This document shows, piece after piece, positions 34,339 through 47,367 of a stretch of 64,000 nt of DNA. The notes beneath the pieces are model-generated. The model was not told the DNA's origin. It searched no databases and worked only from the letters and a program-made list of their open reading frames with translations. The stretch covers positions 25,111-89,110 of the forward strand of contig NCSJ02000174.1 of the NCBI GenBank assembly GCA_002812745.2, written 5' to 3'. The first letter of the stretch is position 1. The number at the start of each line of letters is the position of its first letter. The stretch is from Scytalidium lignicola (taxonomy: Eukaryota; Ascomycota; Leotiomycetes). A program made the position numbers and the translations under genes.

Positions 34339-35085
34339 GACTTCTGCAGTGAGCGGTTTCTTGATACTATCAGCTACTTTATGTTACGATACAAAGTATG
34401 CATAAACGAGTCTCCATAGACCAACTCCATCCAATTTGAGTGGAAATATTGTAGAATCTCTCTGGCTCATTTGTGGCTGGTTCAATAAAATCAATATTTG
34501 TCTCTGCTACTACCTGTAATTGATTCCCATTCCCTGGAATATATCAATTCTGGATACTCGGATCATCGCATTGGACTCAATCTACTAGTTGAACATAGTC
34601 CCAGTCAGAAACCTTGCCAAACCATACATTAGCCACTCCTTGGCACAATTTTGTTAGAATAGTTAACATAGCATCCCAGTGTGACATTTTTGAAGATTTG
34701 CTCGTAACTTTGTTATCTTTACGCAGATTAGGGGACTCATAAGTATACGTAATGAACGACTTGAAGATGGATAGATTCACAGCGAATGGACTAAACTCTT
34801 CCAACTAGGATGATCGATGGTAAAGATATACTATAACCTTAGAAATACACTGCGCCATTCGTAGGATGTGTTATTCTCTTGATAATGCAAAGCGAGGTGG
34901 ATTTTGAACAACCTGAATTAGTCCTAAGGCAACGACGAGGGGTTGATTCACGTGATCTCGCTTAACGCTGAGCGCACATTCAAGATTTCAATTTATCTAT
35001 TTTGCGATTTGGACCAACGACCACCTACCTCCAACAATTTTCAGAACGCCAACCATTGCATCTCCAGTTCCCGTGAGACGCAACC
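34339..35085. other. Intergenic region with rps4 promoter
   Basis: No gene recognised. The proximal part holds the rps4 promoter with one TCACGTGA octamer. Confidence 0.6.
34948..34955. promoter_or_regulatory. TCACGTGA octamer upstream of rps4
   Basis: A perfect palindromic octamer 130 bp upstream of the rps4 start codon. It matches the CDE1/Cbf1 consensus. In Candida, Cbf1 is known to act at ribosomal-protein promoters; the role here is inferred. Confidence 0.45.
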
Positions 35086-36219
35086 ATGGGTAGAGGACCG
35101 TAAGTTAACCCTTATTATTGTTACCTTCTGGAATATTTTCCTCCACCTCGCTTTCAATTGTGTTTCAGTTCGAGCTGTTCTTTTCAGTTGATCGTCTCCG
35201 CTATATAACCTGAATGGAGGACGCAAAGTCGAGGACAATAAGAGGATTTCTTCTTAGATTTTATAAATATTCTTCTGAACTTTGGGTCTCCATGCTAACA
35301 ATTTCCTATACAGAAAGAAGCACCAAAAGCGCTTAAGCGCTCCATCGCATTGGCTTCTGGACAAACTGTCTGGTGCCTATGCTCCTCGCCCTTCCCCTGG
35401 CCCTCACAAGCTTCGCGACTGTATGCCTCTCATTGTCTTCATTCGAAATCGTCTAAAGTATGCTCTTAACGGACGAGAGACAAAGGCCATCGTCATGCAA
35501 CGTCTGATCAAGGTTGATGGCAAGGTCCGCACCGATGCCACATACCCAGCAGGCTTTATGGATGTTATTAGCATCGAGAAGACTGGCGAGCACTTCCGCC
35601 TTGTTTACGATACCAAGGGCCGCTTCACGGTCCACCGAATCCAGGCCGAGGAGGCAGAATATAAGCTTGGCAAGGTCAAGAGAGTGCAATTGGGCAAGGG
35701 CGGAATCCCATTCTTGGTCACGCACGATGCTAGAACGTAAGTTCTGTCAGACATCATTCAGCCGTTGGTCCAAGCTTTGGTCGATCCACCTCGAACGATT
35801 GGAGCTAGATCAACGGTTGCTATTCCTTTCCCCCCAGAATTGCTAACAGAATTTTTCTACTGCGTAGTATCAGATACCCGGACCCTGCCATCAAGGTCAA
35901 CGACACCGTCAAGATTGATCTGGCCACTGGCAAGATCACCGACTTCATCAAGTTCGATACCGGTGTGATTGCCATGGTCACTGGTGGTCGTAACATGGGA
36001 CGTGTTGGTGTCATCACCCACCGAGAGCGTCACGACGGAGGTTTCAACATTGTCCACATCAAGGATGCCATTGACAACTCTTTTGCTACCCGTGAGAGCA
36101 ACGTTTTCGTCATTGGTTCCGAGAAGCCATGGATCTCACTGCCTAAGGGTAAGGGTGTCAAGCTCACCATTGCAGAGGAGAGAGATCGTAGACGTGCACA
36201 TGCCATTGCTGGCAATTAA
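35086..36219 (+). CDS. rps4: 40S ribosomal protein eS4 (Rps4)
   Basis: Three exons: 35086-35099, 35314-35736, 35868-36219 (262 aa, the usual eS4 length). The 14-nt first exon encodes MGRG plus two bases of the Pro codon; the next exon continues [20 protein letters not shown]. The S4-like RNA-binding region [25 protein letters not shown] and the KOW-type segment [21 protein letters not shown] are present. The chain ends [12 protein letters not shown]. The 214-nt first intron immediately after the start codon is typical of ribosomal-protein genes. The codons favour C-ending synonyms, as expected for strong expression. Confidence 0.98.
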
Positions 36220-38073
36220 ACAGTGTACTTTCAGTTACTTTGGGCTGCGTGATTGTCATCGGGATGGAGTATTGGGAAATGGCTGTGCCCGGAAATCATG
36301 CATAAGGATGCAAGTTAGCATAGCAATGCAGTATGACCAAAATGCAAAAAAGCGCCCCCCTTATTTTGAACTTGTCCCCATTTTGTTGTCTTAGTTACCG
36401 TACCACGTATCCGTGCTTGAACCTGAGTTATCACGCGAACCAAAGTTATGAAGTCACAGTACATGTAGGACAGTACAGTACGTGAATGAGGTTGAGGTGC
36501 AACTTCCCCACATTAATGCAGGTGTTGCAACGAAGGCGATCAGCTCAAGCAGAACAGGACGTGTACTATACCTTACTGGAGGCTGCGGTACCACGAGCAA
36601 GTAAGGAAGAAGAAAACTAAAAAATCTCCGAGCTTCGGGGAATCTAGAGCCACAGAGAGTTGTGGCCAGCCCCTTGTCCACCTAATTTGAGCCTTCCCAT
36701 CTGGAGAGGCACGAAAGGCTGACACGCCTCCGGCAACGGAAGAGTTCTAGATAGGTGGGCGTGCAGCAGTCCGACGACATTTTTGGAATCACGAGGGCTG
36801 CTTCCAGGTGAGGGGAAGCTGGAAAACGGCAAGCTTCTTGGTAGTTTATTAGCCCGGCTAGCCACGGGCGGAGCGACGGCTCTGGGGGAGAAGGATTTCT
36901 AGCGGTGACGAACGCGATCGGAGTCGGATCTTGGGTTGTGAAGCTTTCGGGGGAGCCAGAGGTTTCCATAAGGTAAGAACAATGCGCGGTCGGAGTGAGG
37001 GCATTGGGGAGGGGGAAAGTTGTCTCGTGAGCTCCGTTGGCAAGTCTAAATGAAGCTCGCAAGTATTTACACTACTGGACAGTAACGAGCCCACGCATCA
37101 CTCGAGGATGGGAGGTTTTCTGATGAATGGGGGACCAGCAAGGACACGAGAACCACTCGACGATGTTGCTTTAATTACCAGTAGAAGCTGGACATAACCC
37201 ATGTGGTAAACTTCTGACCACCAAGTCCGTGTTGTACGGTGCTATTCCAGTATGTACGACATCCTAGATTTCTGCTTCTGCTGCTGGTGGTGGGCTAGAA
37301 AGTCTGAGCTCAGCCATGTCTCCAGGGCAGTAATTCGCCAACTTTACAGGTCAGCAGCGGGTCCATTAGCAGTCGCCACCCCATCGCCGTAGGAGCCAGC
37401 AGGTCGAGCTTGGGGGGTACAACAGCGCTACTCTTGCGTTCGTCCTCACTCACTCACAGTCCAGGAGAAGCNAAAAAAAAAAGAGTGGGATGCTGCATGG
37501 AGAATGGGATGCACTCGGCCCTGGCAGAGAAAAAGAGACCTGGCGGCCATACTGCGCCAGTATATATAGCTTCACTGGTCCCCATTCATGGCGCGGATGA
37601 GCTGCTCTGAGAATTCCGTTGCGAACCAGCTGTGGGAAGATACCTAAGTATCAGCATTGTCCATCATCACTTTCATATTATCTACCCTCCTCCAAGAAGC
37701 CATTCGGGAATTCAGGATCACCGCTGCTTGCCGTGACTGGTATAGTACTGTCCCTCGGAGAGAAAAGGTATCCTGGTGACTGGCAGGTCCCCCACTGTTA
37801 TTGGCTTCAAACGCTGATTCTGCACTTCATTAATTGCTCGATTCTTGTGCGTTGCTCTGACTTCGGTGGACTAACAGAGTTTGCCCTATCGGACATTGCT
37901 TTAATATTGTCTGCAGACGAACCCAGCCAAGTGGTGTATGCTGTATCCACGCAACTGGTGCAGCCTTCGATCTGATACTAGGAGGACGATCTGATCCGAT
38001 CTCCATGAACGGGTATAAGCATCGCATCTAACCCCCCTATCCAATTCCTTGCAGCCCTGCAAGCAGCGCCCAT
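36220..38073. other. Intergenic region, 1.85 kb
   Basis: Between rps4 and dld. Several overlapping minus-strand frames (36454-37094) lack recognisable domains and splice logic. A poly-A run with an adjoining N lies at 37472-37482. This is probably a long promoter and leader of the dld gene. Confidence 0.5.
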
Positions 38074-39963
38074 ATGATGTCTCTGTGCAGCAAGATCTCG
38101 GGGAAATACCTGCCGAAAAGGCCTCTCGCCTCAGGCCCTAAAATCCTCGCCCACTGGAACCGCAATCCAACCTCGCGCCACCGATGTGTCTCTTCTTTAA
38201 CAAAGAGAGAAACTGGACGTGCCTCGCCACGCGTGGATGCTCAGAGGGCAGGATGGTCAACTGGTCGAGTGTTTCTAGTGGCAGCAGCCGCAGCTGCAGC
38301 GGCCTATGGAATTGCTACGATCCAAGGGGACACGGGCAATCGGGACTACTCTAGCCCTAAGAAATTCACGGGTCTGAAGTTTGCCAGTGTAAAAGAAATG
38401 GAAGTTGTGAGTAGGTCAGGAGTCCGTAGTATAATAAGTTGTTAAATGAGATTTTCAGGCCATCAAGCAGATACGTGAAGCCCTAGGCGAAGACACCGTC
38501 TCCACGGATCCTGAAGACTTGAAAGCCCATGGCTACTCCGAATGGTCATCCTCTAATGATGGCCTACCGGTTGCAGTAGCTTACCCCAAGTCTACTGAGG
38601 ATGTCTCCCAGATAGCCAAGATTTGCAACAAGTATCGCGTACCTGTCATACCATTTTCCGGTGGCTCTAGTCTTGAAGGTAACTTTTCCGCCCCTTATGG
38701 AGGCATAAGCGTTGATTTTGCCTTCATGGATAAAATATTGAATCTACATGAAAGTGACATGGATATTGTCGTGCAACCATCTGTGTCATGGATGGATTTG
38801 AATGAAGAGCTAGCAAAGCGTCAAACAGGACTCTTCTTCCCGGTCGACCCCGGCCCAAGCGCCAAAATAGGGGGGATGGTAGGCACTAACTGCTCAGGAA
38901 CCAACGCTGTTCGCTATGGTACGATGAAGGATTGGGTTATCAATCTTACTGTTGTCCTCGCTGATGGTACGATCATAAAGACCAAGCGTCGTCCCAGGAA
39001 AACCTCAGCCGGGTATAATCTGAACAGTCTCTTTGTTGGTTCCGAAGGTACTCTGGGATTGGTCACTGAAATAACTCTTAAGCTTGCTGTAGTGCCACAG
39101 GAGTTTTCCGTTGCTGTTGTAACGTTTCCCAGCATACGAGATGCTGCCAGTGCCGCCGCCAGCGTCATGCGAGCAGGTATACAAGTTGCCGCTATGGTAG
39201 AGATCTTCATTCTGGCTTATAGCTTGAAATAACATTTGGACTGACAGCATTGTGCAGGAACTTATGGATGACGTGCAAATGAAGGTAGTAAATTTATCCG
39301 GCTTCACTGCCCCGCGGAAGTGGAAAGAGCTGCCCACTCTATTCTTCAAATTCTCTGGGACCAAAGCTGGCGTAAACGAAAATATAGCGATGGTCTCTGC
39401 TATTGCTAAAGCACACGGCGGAGGGAACTTTGAATTTGCAAAGGATGCTAAGGAACAAAAGCTCCTATGGAGCGCAAGGAAGGAGAGTTTATGGAGCATG
39501 CTAGCGCTAAGGAAAGAAGGCAGTGAAGTCTGGAGCACAGATGTGGCAGTTCCATTTAGCAGGTTAGCCGACATTATCGAGGTTAGCAAGAAGGAAATGG
39601 ATGATCTGGGCTTATTCGCAAGTGTTCTTGGCCATATTGGAGATGGAAATTTCCATGAGAGTATTATGTACGACAGAAGAATACCCGGAGAAAAGGAAAA
39701 GGTTGAAAAGTGTGTCAAGAACATGGTTTCGAGGGCATTAGAGATGGAGGGTACTTGCACTGTCAGTTGTTTCCCCTCTCTATTCGATTCTAAGCCGCCT
39801 CTGATGTCTCAGTTAGGGTGAACACGGTGTCGGGATTGGGAAGAAAGAAGCACTGCTTCTTGAGGTTGGTTCTGACACTCTTGGTGTCATGAAATCTGTG
39901 AAGCAAGCATTGGATCCCTACTGGATCATGAATCCAGGCAAGATCATGAATGTTCCCTCGTAG
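38074..39963 (+). CDS. dld1: Mitochondrial D-lactate dehydrogenase (cytochrome), FAD-binding
   Basis: Four exons: 38074-38406, 38459-39196, 39258-39761, 39817-39963 (573 aa), all phase 0. The N-terminus is a long basic presequence followed by an Ala-rich membrane anchor (VFLVAAAAAAAAYGIATI), as in yeast Dld1 of the inner membrane facing the intermembrane space. The FAD-binding domain shows VPVIPFSGGSSLEGN, PGPSAKIGGMVGTNCSGTNAVRYGTM and SAGYNLNSLFVGSEGTLGLVTE. The C-terminal domain contains GHIGDGNFHESI and GEHGVGIGKK, then DPYWIMNPGKIMN. The enzyme oxidises D-lactate to pyruvate and passes electrons to cytochrome c. An adjacent second Met is an alternative start. Confidence 0.96.
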
Positions 39964-41471
39964 AAGCAAGAGATCCCCTCTACGGTAAGATGCAGAGGAT
40001 GAATTTCNTTTTTTTAATCCTCTTTTGTGACGGTTGCATCTATTGGTTGATGGTTGATATAGACGATGCATATTACGGTTATCTCGGGGTCCTGGTTTCT
40101 TTAGCGTGGTATGGTATGCTTCTCTTCCCATGATGGTCGTGCTGTTGGATACATAGATTTATTCTCCTCGCGGATAGCATACGTCTGCGGTCCTGCATTC
40201 TGGAAATCTAATTATTTTGACATGGACATGCACCTCTGCACCGAACCGCAATAATGAAATTTTGTTTGCTCCGTGTCACTAGGCAAACCTAGGAAGGCGT
40301 TAGGAGCGATTGAGCAACCGCTTTAACTTGCCTTGATAAAGTAGCTCCAGGCATGCTAACCATGTAGCTTCTAGTATCTTCCTTTATCACTATTAGAGAG
40401 ATGGGTGTTTTGATTTGCTTGCGTGAAGAGACTCATTGACATATTTATTTACTGACACTACATGCTAAAAATGGTCAGTAACAAGGTCAGTTATCTCCTT
40501 CAAGCTCAGCAATATTGGCTAACACTAATCCTCTTACTAGCTGTCGCGGCAAGGTGCTAAGACATCGGCATCACCAAAAACCGATCTTTTCTTGCTTGAT
40601 ATTCCAAAACTCAAGGTTTCGGCTCTACTATTCCATGTAGGATGAGAATAATCCAGTTTCAGATTTCACTTAACTGTACGTTTCCTGTTTATCTATACTG
40701 CGTAGTCTGAGCCGATTCCACATAGATGGTCAACCTTTTGGATGGCTATTAATTATTCATCTTCAGACCCTGAGCAACGTCAAGTGATGTCAAGGACTAA
40801 ATATCAGCCCGTCGTTTTTCCTTGCAGCGAGAATGTCCTGGCAAACATGTGAGCTCTGAGCTGTTTTAAACTCCACCCACGGTTTAGGGTACTACTGAGA
40901 CACCGTGAAAATCAAAGAACTTCAATCTCTTATCTAAGTTCATATATGTGGTACTTGTAAAGGCAGCCTTTAACTTCGTCAAGAGTACTGTATAAGGAGA
41001 ATCATTTTACTTTAGATGCAGTTATACTCTAAAACATGCTATATGCTGTAGAGGGAAAGCTTTGTCATATCTTTTCTTTATTCGGTGTCCTTTCCATTGT
41101 TTATTCTTGAACGTCGGATGCCGAGAAACGGATCCAAAAGGGAAGTGGAAGTCGCAATCTAGCGGAACTTCCCTACTACAACTATAGTCGTGGCACATTT
41201 TGATGTTTGCGCTTCCCTTCCTCCGTAGATTTCTTCTCTTAACACGACGTCTCCTTTTGATCTTTTCTTCTTCTTTTTCTTTCACAAGCTCTACAGTCAA
41301 GAAAACATTTTCGAAATACCCCTCAAGGCTCTGTACCCAGAAGCCAGCAATATACATCTAAAACTGGAATTCTTCGGTAGATCTAGTAGTGAGTTGGCTC
41401 CTTTTTAGCCACATTCACCCTTTACCGGAGTTAATATTGAAATGTACTATTTCTAATTCACTTTTATGTAG
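39964..41471. other. Intergenic region, 1.5 kb
   Basis: A single N before a T run lies at 40008, in the probable dld 3' UTR. A minus-strand frame at 41022-41357 is Lys/Arg-rich by composition only. No gene supported. Confidence 0.55.
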
Positions 41472-44400
41472 ATGGGCTATACCTCGCAGAGGCTTGACCT
41501 GGTGCAACCTCAACACATAAATTTAAAACGGAGCTCCAACTATGTTATTCAACGTCCTGCATCGAAAAGGCTCTTCAATATGAGTCAAAGCAGGTCAAGA
41601 GTTGTCCATAATCGGCAATCAACAACAAAATTGCCCGGGTCTTCACAAATTCTCTCCGTCAGCGGACCACTCCTCCAACAGCAACATGACTGGCAAACCT
41701 GGCCAGAGTTGACTATCAAAGTTCGTGGCCTACATCCGAACACAGGCACATGGGAGTTGTGGCGTGCGTTTGAACGTGAGGGGAATATTGTGTTCATTGA
41801 GCTCTTCCTAAACCGCCTTGGAAGCAGAGATGGAAATGCCCAAATAAGATTCAACCCTCCACCCTCAAGGGCTTTCTGGATTGATAGCAACTACACGATT
41901 GAAAAGGTAGATGGGTCTGGATACTACCAGGTTCGGGTAGATCCTGATCCAGTATCGCACTGTTTAAAAGTCCAAAGCCCCATTAAGAAACACCTCTTTT
42001 ATGACAGGAGAATGACTCTCTTCCCTAGTTCTCTTTCTTTTGGAACTCTACTACATCCAACATCAATGATGCCGATGCGGATAGTTGATGCTGCCAGCAA
42101 GCAAGATATCTCTCTCGTTGTAGACCTCGAAAAGAAGAAGCTCGTGGTCAACTTCAAAATCTTAACCCGGGTAATGACTAGTGATGACGTTGCCTCAAAA
42201 AAGGAGTACATCGATGATGTTGCAGGTTTAGAGCGTCGCAGATACTTTTTCGAGATCCCCCTTGCACAACTCGGGATGATACATCGGGTAGATCTCGACA
42301 GCACCAGCTTTTATCTAATCATATCTATGAAAAGCCCACCGATGTATTTTCGCAAAAGTAGTGACGATATGTCTAGCCATCTACCTGATGGTGTTTTGTG
42401 GACTGAGTTTGAGTCTTGGTATAGATCAACTGCAATCACCTTGAACCCTCAAATACTACAGCACACCCCATTGAGTCTTTGTACTGAGGCAGCCGTTATT
42501 GATATAGGTTCGTATAATATTTGCGTCTTAATTTCTATCATATTGACTGAATTCAGGTCGTTGGACGACGTATCGACTATTGTTTCACTCGTCACACATT
42601 TCAAAACCTACATACGATGTGATAGTCCGGGCTTTGGAGGATTACAACATCCATTTTCTGAGTTTTAATGAGATGAAGTTTGCACCAAGACAACCACCAG
42701 TACTATGGAGCTTGCTCGATGCTCCTAAATCCCAACGCCCAATACTTCCATTCAAGATCAGATACCAGTTAGAAGTCTGCGTATCACAGAACATTATCAA
42801 TGAGCACAACATTACTAGCTCATTCGTTACATCATTGGCAGAAATTGCAGATAGAGATCCAGATAAGGCGAGAACAATACTTGAATACTGTGCTGAGAAA
42901 AAAAAGCGCATTTATGATCCGATGGCGATATTCCAAGACAGAGAAGCTCTTGCATACTCTCCAAAAACAAGAATTCCGCATTACTGTGCATATTCACGCA
43001 AAGTTACAGTCACTCCAAGCACACTTCTGTTCAGTTCGCCTACAGTAGAGACGACAAACAGAGTCCTACGAAAATATGCGCGGGAACATGAAGATGGTCG
43101 TTTCCTGCGAGTGCAATTCACTGGGGAGGCTGCAGAAGTATGTTTCTATTTTTGTTCATCAACTTTCATGGCTAATCCTATTACTAGGGCCGAATCAATT
43201 CTTTACCAAACCAACCTCGAAATGATGAACTGTACACTCGCGTGTACAGAGCATTATTAAATGGGATTCAGATCGGTGACCGCCATTATGAGTTTCTTGC
43301 CTTTGGAAACTCACAGTTCAGAGAAAATGGTGCATACTTCTTCTGTCCAATAGAGAATCTATCTTGTGATGATATCCGTGAGTGGATGGGCGATTTCAGG
43401 CATATCAAATGCGTTGCAAAATATGCAGCAAGACTTGGTCAGTGTTTCTCAACAACACGTGCTATCAGAGGAATAGAACCGGATATTATTGAGATCCCCG
43501 ACATAAAAAGAAACGGGTATTGCTTTAGTGATGGCGTTGGCAAAATCTCCGAAACGCTTGCACAGACGATTGCTTCCGAACTTAGAGTTCTATCTACTGT
43601 TCCTTCCGTTTTCCAATTCCGGTTGGCTGGCTATAAAGGAATTCTTGTCACATCGCCGGATGCAAAAGAGAGGGAAATACATCTGCGGAAAAGTCAGCAG
43701 AAATTTACGGCTTTATATGCGGGTTTAGAGATCATCAAGTGGTCTCGGTTCTCATGTGCCACCCTCAACAGGCAAACTATACTTATCTTGTCTGCGCTGG
43801 GTATTCCAGACCATATTTTTCATGAAATGCTTTCAGAACAACTTTCTGGTTATCAGAGAGCCATGGAAAATGAGTCTGTAGCTGTTGAACTTCTAACACG
43901 ATACGTTGACGACAATTACATGACTATTGCGATGTCAAATATGATCCTTAACGGCTTTATGACCTATCAAGATCCGTTTGTTCTTTCTCTTCTCAACTTA
44001 TGGCGAGCTTGGTCAATCAAACTTCTGAAAGAAAAGGCAAAGATCATTGTGGAGAATGGTTGTTTTGTCTTTGGTTGTGTGGATGAATCTGGGAAGCTAC
44101 AAGGACATTCAAAACCATCCATTCCCACCAATGGTGCTATTATAGAGGAACAATTACCTGAGATATTTCTCCAGGTTCCTGACAAAAACAATCGACAATA
44201 CTACAATGTCATTGAAGGGATCTGTTTTGTAGGTCGTAATCCCTCATTACACCCCGGGGATATCCGTGTCGTCCGGGCTGTCAATGTCCCTGAATTACAC
44301 TATCTCCGTGATGTGGTTGTTTTCCCTCAAAATGGCGATAGAGACATTCCCAGTATGTGCTCAGGTGGAGACCTTGACGGGGATGACTACTTTGTAATAT

Positions 44401-45893
44401 GGGACAAGAGATTGCAACCGTCAGAGTGGAACTGTGAGCCTATGAACTATGAAGCAATGGCTCCTAAAGAACTCCAAAGACCAGTAAAGGTCACTGATCT
44501 GATGAAATTCTTTGTTCGTTACATGAAAAATGACACGCTACCGACAATTGCCCATGCCCACATAGCACAGGCTGATGCCCTTGACCTAGGTGTCAAAGAT
44601 GCTAAATGTTTGTTTAGTTCTCCTATTCCTTCCCCCTTTCCCCTTAGCGATACACTATACTTACCTCCGTATTTAGGTTTAGAATTAGCTGAACTACATT
44701 CAAGAGCGGTCGACTATGTGAAGAGCGGTCGACCAGCTGAAATGCCCAAACATTTGAGGCCCAGAAAATGGCCCCATTTCATGGGAAAACGTCACAAAGA
44801 AACATCTACCTATCATTCAACAAAGATCTTGGGTCAATTGTATGATCGAGTCGAGACAGTTGGATTCGTTCCAGAATATAACCTGCCTTTTGATCAACGG
44901 ATTTTGCAAGCATACAAACTAGACCACATTATCCTAACTAGCGCAAGAGAGGTAAAGGCCCAGTACGATACTGCTATGCGTCGGGTCATGGCACAGCATG
45001 AAATTGGAACAGAATTCGAGATATGGTCTGCTTTTGTCCTTTCTAGGCCGAGGGTAGGTAGCGACTACAAAGTCCAAGAAGAGATTGGAAGAATCTCTGA
45101 AGCTATTAAAGAGAGGTTTCGCATGGTGTGTGTTGAGAAGGCAGGCGGCGATAGGCTCTCTGTTTTGGGTCCATTTATTGCTGCAATGTACCGTGTTACG
45201 AAAGAAGAAATAGACGCTGCTTTACTGGAGTGTCAATCTTTCAAAACAGTCGGAGGTAGAGAGGTCCCAATACGAAAGATGGAACCTAAATACATGCCGT
45301 TAATTAGTTTTCCTTGGTTATTTGATAGAGAGCTTGGCAAAATTGCTGTAGGTAGGCTTGTAGCAGATGAGCGGGCTGAGATTGAGCACATTCAGTCAAA
45401 CCAACACAATGAAGGAGGTCATTCCAGCAATCGGCAACTACAGAGTGAACCTGGTTATGAAGGTTCTATCCAGCAAGTAACACGACAAGTCAATCTTGAC
45501 AAAATTGACACGAAGCCCAAAGACCTTGCAGAAAACTACAGCTTGGAGGGTTCGCAAATAGTTAATAGTCGCCCAGCTCGCCCATCTACATTAGAGGAAG
45601 TTGGAATTAGAATTTCACAAGATAATTCAGGTACAAATGGGAATGATCACACATCAGAACTAGGGAATATTTCAAGACCGCACTTGACTGTAGGTTCGGA
45701 ATCTACCGGATCAAGAGCATGCGCATTTAATATTCCACAACAATCTAGGATTCCAGAAAGTATGCCTTCGAATTTGCAGCCGGAAGATTCTCAGGATGTA
45801 TACCCGGAGTATGATGCCATCGAGGAAACGATAACACAAGACGCCCAGCAAGAATCGTCACTGGAGAAGCTGACGCGTCTCTTGGAATTATGA
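41472..45893 (+). CDS. Cellular RNA-dependent RNA polymerase (QDE-1/SAD-1/Rdp1 type)
   Basis: Four exons: 41472-42507, 42557-43137, 43188-44607, 44677-45893 (1,417 aa). The last intron (44608-44676) has no stop and a length divisible by three, so it could be read through, but removing it joins DAKC to LELAELHSRAVDY as in relatives. An RRM-like segment lies at about residues 77-137. The catalytic core has DIGRWTTYRLLF, GKISETLAQTIA, FQFRLAGYKGILV, and the metal-binding D934-L-D-G-D938 in SGGDLDGDDYFVIWD, then KFFVRYMKND. The C-terminal ~230 residues are disordered. The family makes double-stranded RNA from aberrant or unpaired transcripts for Dicer in RNA silencing. Closer to SAD-1/Rdp1 than QDE-1 by my impression. 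An upstream exon cannot be excluded, because TGTAG precedes the ATG. Confidence 0.93.
44608..44676 (+). other. Stop-free 69-nt intron in the RdRP gene
   Basis: GTTTGT donor and GTATTTAG acceptor. Retention would add 23 residues (rich in Pro, Ser and Leu) without a frameshift, between conserved blocks of the polymerase. Confidence 0.7.
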
Positions 45894-46866
45894 AACTCGT
45901 CGCTCGATTTCTGAATATTCCTTCGGATATGGTATGTTGGGGCTAGAGGGTTGGGATAATGGACAATTCTATAGGGGCTTAGGTAGTAACCGTGGTAGCT
46001 AGGTACAATAAGAATTAGTATCCTAATAATACCACCAGCTCCTGCAGAGTATTTTGATATCTTAGCATAGGTCCAAAAATCACGTATCTCATATACTTAG
46101 TAGTGAAATCAACTTCCTGTGAATCAAACTTAAAATACAAACCCTGAGAGTTCTTTCTGTATTTCTAGAAGTATTCCTATAGATTCAATGCGGTAACCCG
46201 GATTTCTTATGTAAAAGGGTATTCACGTACAATATAATCAAGGTCGCAGGATCAAGATAAAAGGGACCCACTGGGGTCAATAAAGCTCTGGCATAAAATG
46301 GACTAGCTCTGTAGATATGAATATGCTTACTTGCATTAGATAAACAACAGTCCCTGTAACTATAGTCTTCTCATGTTCTTAACACCAAGTATCGTTACCT
46401 CAGTGTACCCCCCATACTGATTTGTTCTACACTCACGAACTATAATTAGGGATAATAATTTGACACGGCATATTTTAGAACATTACTGTATACACTATTA
46501 GAGAGTGGATATGTATTATTTCGAGGGCAGTATATATCAGGCTATCGGTTATAACCGTACTTCGTCTCGTTATAAGACGAACCAAGCATCCTAAATAGTC
46601 CGTCATTCAAGACTTCCTAGCTTGGAATAAAAGCATCTCTTACACTGCCAATTAGTAAGGGATTGATAGAACACATATGACTATCCGTCACTACAATCTG
46701 CCATCTGGGAGCCACTTAAGAGATAGCATCCCCAGCAGACCATGGAAAAAGTAGTAATGTTGTCCACGATATAGTCATGACCCTAGATGCCCAAGATTTG
46801 TGGCCAATACATCAGGAACCCCGTTCTTGGAGTCGCCGTAGGAATATATTGAAGCCAACATGATTG
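45894..46866. other. AT-rich convergent intergenic region
   Basis: Nearly 1 kb between the 3' ends of the RdRP gene and aim11. No open frame of note, no repeat identified. Confidence 0.6.
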
Positions 46867-47367
46867 TTAAGGCTTCTCATCATTATTCCTCCCCTCTTTC
46901 TTCTTCTGCTTCTCCTCTTTTCTTGCCAAAACGCTAGCAATCCACTCTTCTATTTCCTCTTCCGCTTCATTCTCCGCACTGCCTTTCCCATCGAATCCTA
47001 GTCCACCCCTAAGCTTCCTCCTCAGATCTTCTGACGAAGAAATATCAAAAGCCCACAATAACCCACCGCTAACCATCATGCTCATACTAAGGACGTTTAT
47101 TGTCGCTATGTTCAAAGCTTCAAAGGCTTCCATTGCTCCATTGACATCGCCTACTGGTCGATTCGAAGGATGATAAAATTTCGGGAGGGAGGCTTTGTAT
47201 CGTCGTACAAGGGATCGCCTGGTTATCAGGGTAGAGAGGGTGAAAAATGAAGCGCCGGCCAAAAACAGGGACAGCTGCTTGCGGGAACGTGGGGAGAAGA
47301 TGGAGGATTGAGGCTCGGAAGGTGTGGATGTCTTTGATATGTCGTTAGGAGCTCTGGCTTCGGCCAT
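46867..47367 (-). CDS. aim11: Aim11-like mitochondrial membrane protein
   Basis: A single-exon 166-aa protein; the ATG at 47367 (MAEARAPN) is preferred over one three codons upstream. Two hydrophobic helices are visible: LSLFLAGASFFTLSTLI and LNIATINVLSMSMMVSGGLLWAF. Between them lies RRSLVRRYKASLPKFYHPSN, a block I associate with the Aim11 family (altered inheritance of mitochondria 11). After the second helix SSEDLRRKLR leads into an acidic and then Lys-rich tail. Function is not defined in the family. Divergent from rim2 with 480 bp between starts. Confidence 0.85.
   Translation of the reverse strand: MAEARAPNDISKTSTPSEPQSSIFSPRSRKQLSLFLAGASFFTLSTLITRRSLVRRYKASLPKFYHPSNRPVGDVNGAMEAFEALNIATINVLSMSMMVSGGLLWAFDISSSEDLRRKLRGGLGFDGKGSAENEAEEEIEEWIASVLARKEEKQKKKEGRNNDEKP

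Noticed and set aside
36454..37094. Overlapping minus-strand frames of 73-126 codons
   Set aside because: No recognisable domain, mutually overlapping frames, no plausible splice joining.
39005..39760. A 251-codon minus-strand frame inside dld
   Set aside because: Antisense shadow of a well-conserved dehydrogenase.
41472..45893. RNA-dependent RNA polymerase as an integrated RNA-virus remnant
   Set aside because: The DLDGD double-psi-barrel type catalytic loop, size and introns are those of cellular RNA-silencing polymerases, not viral ones.
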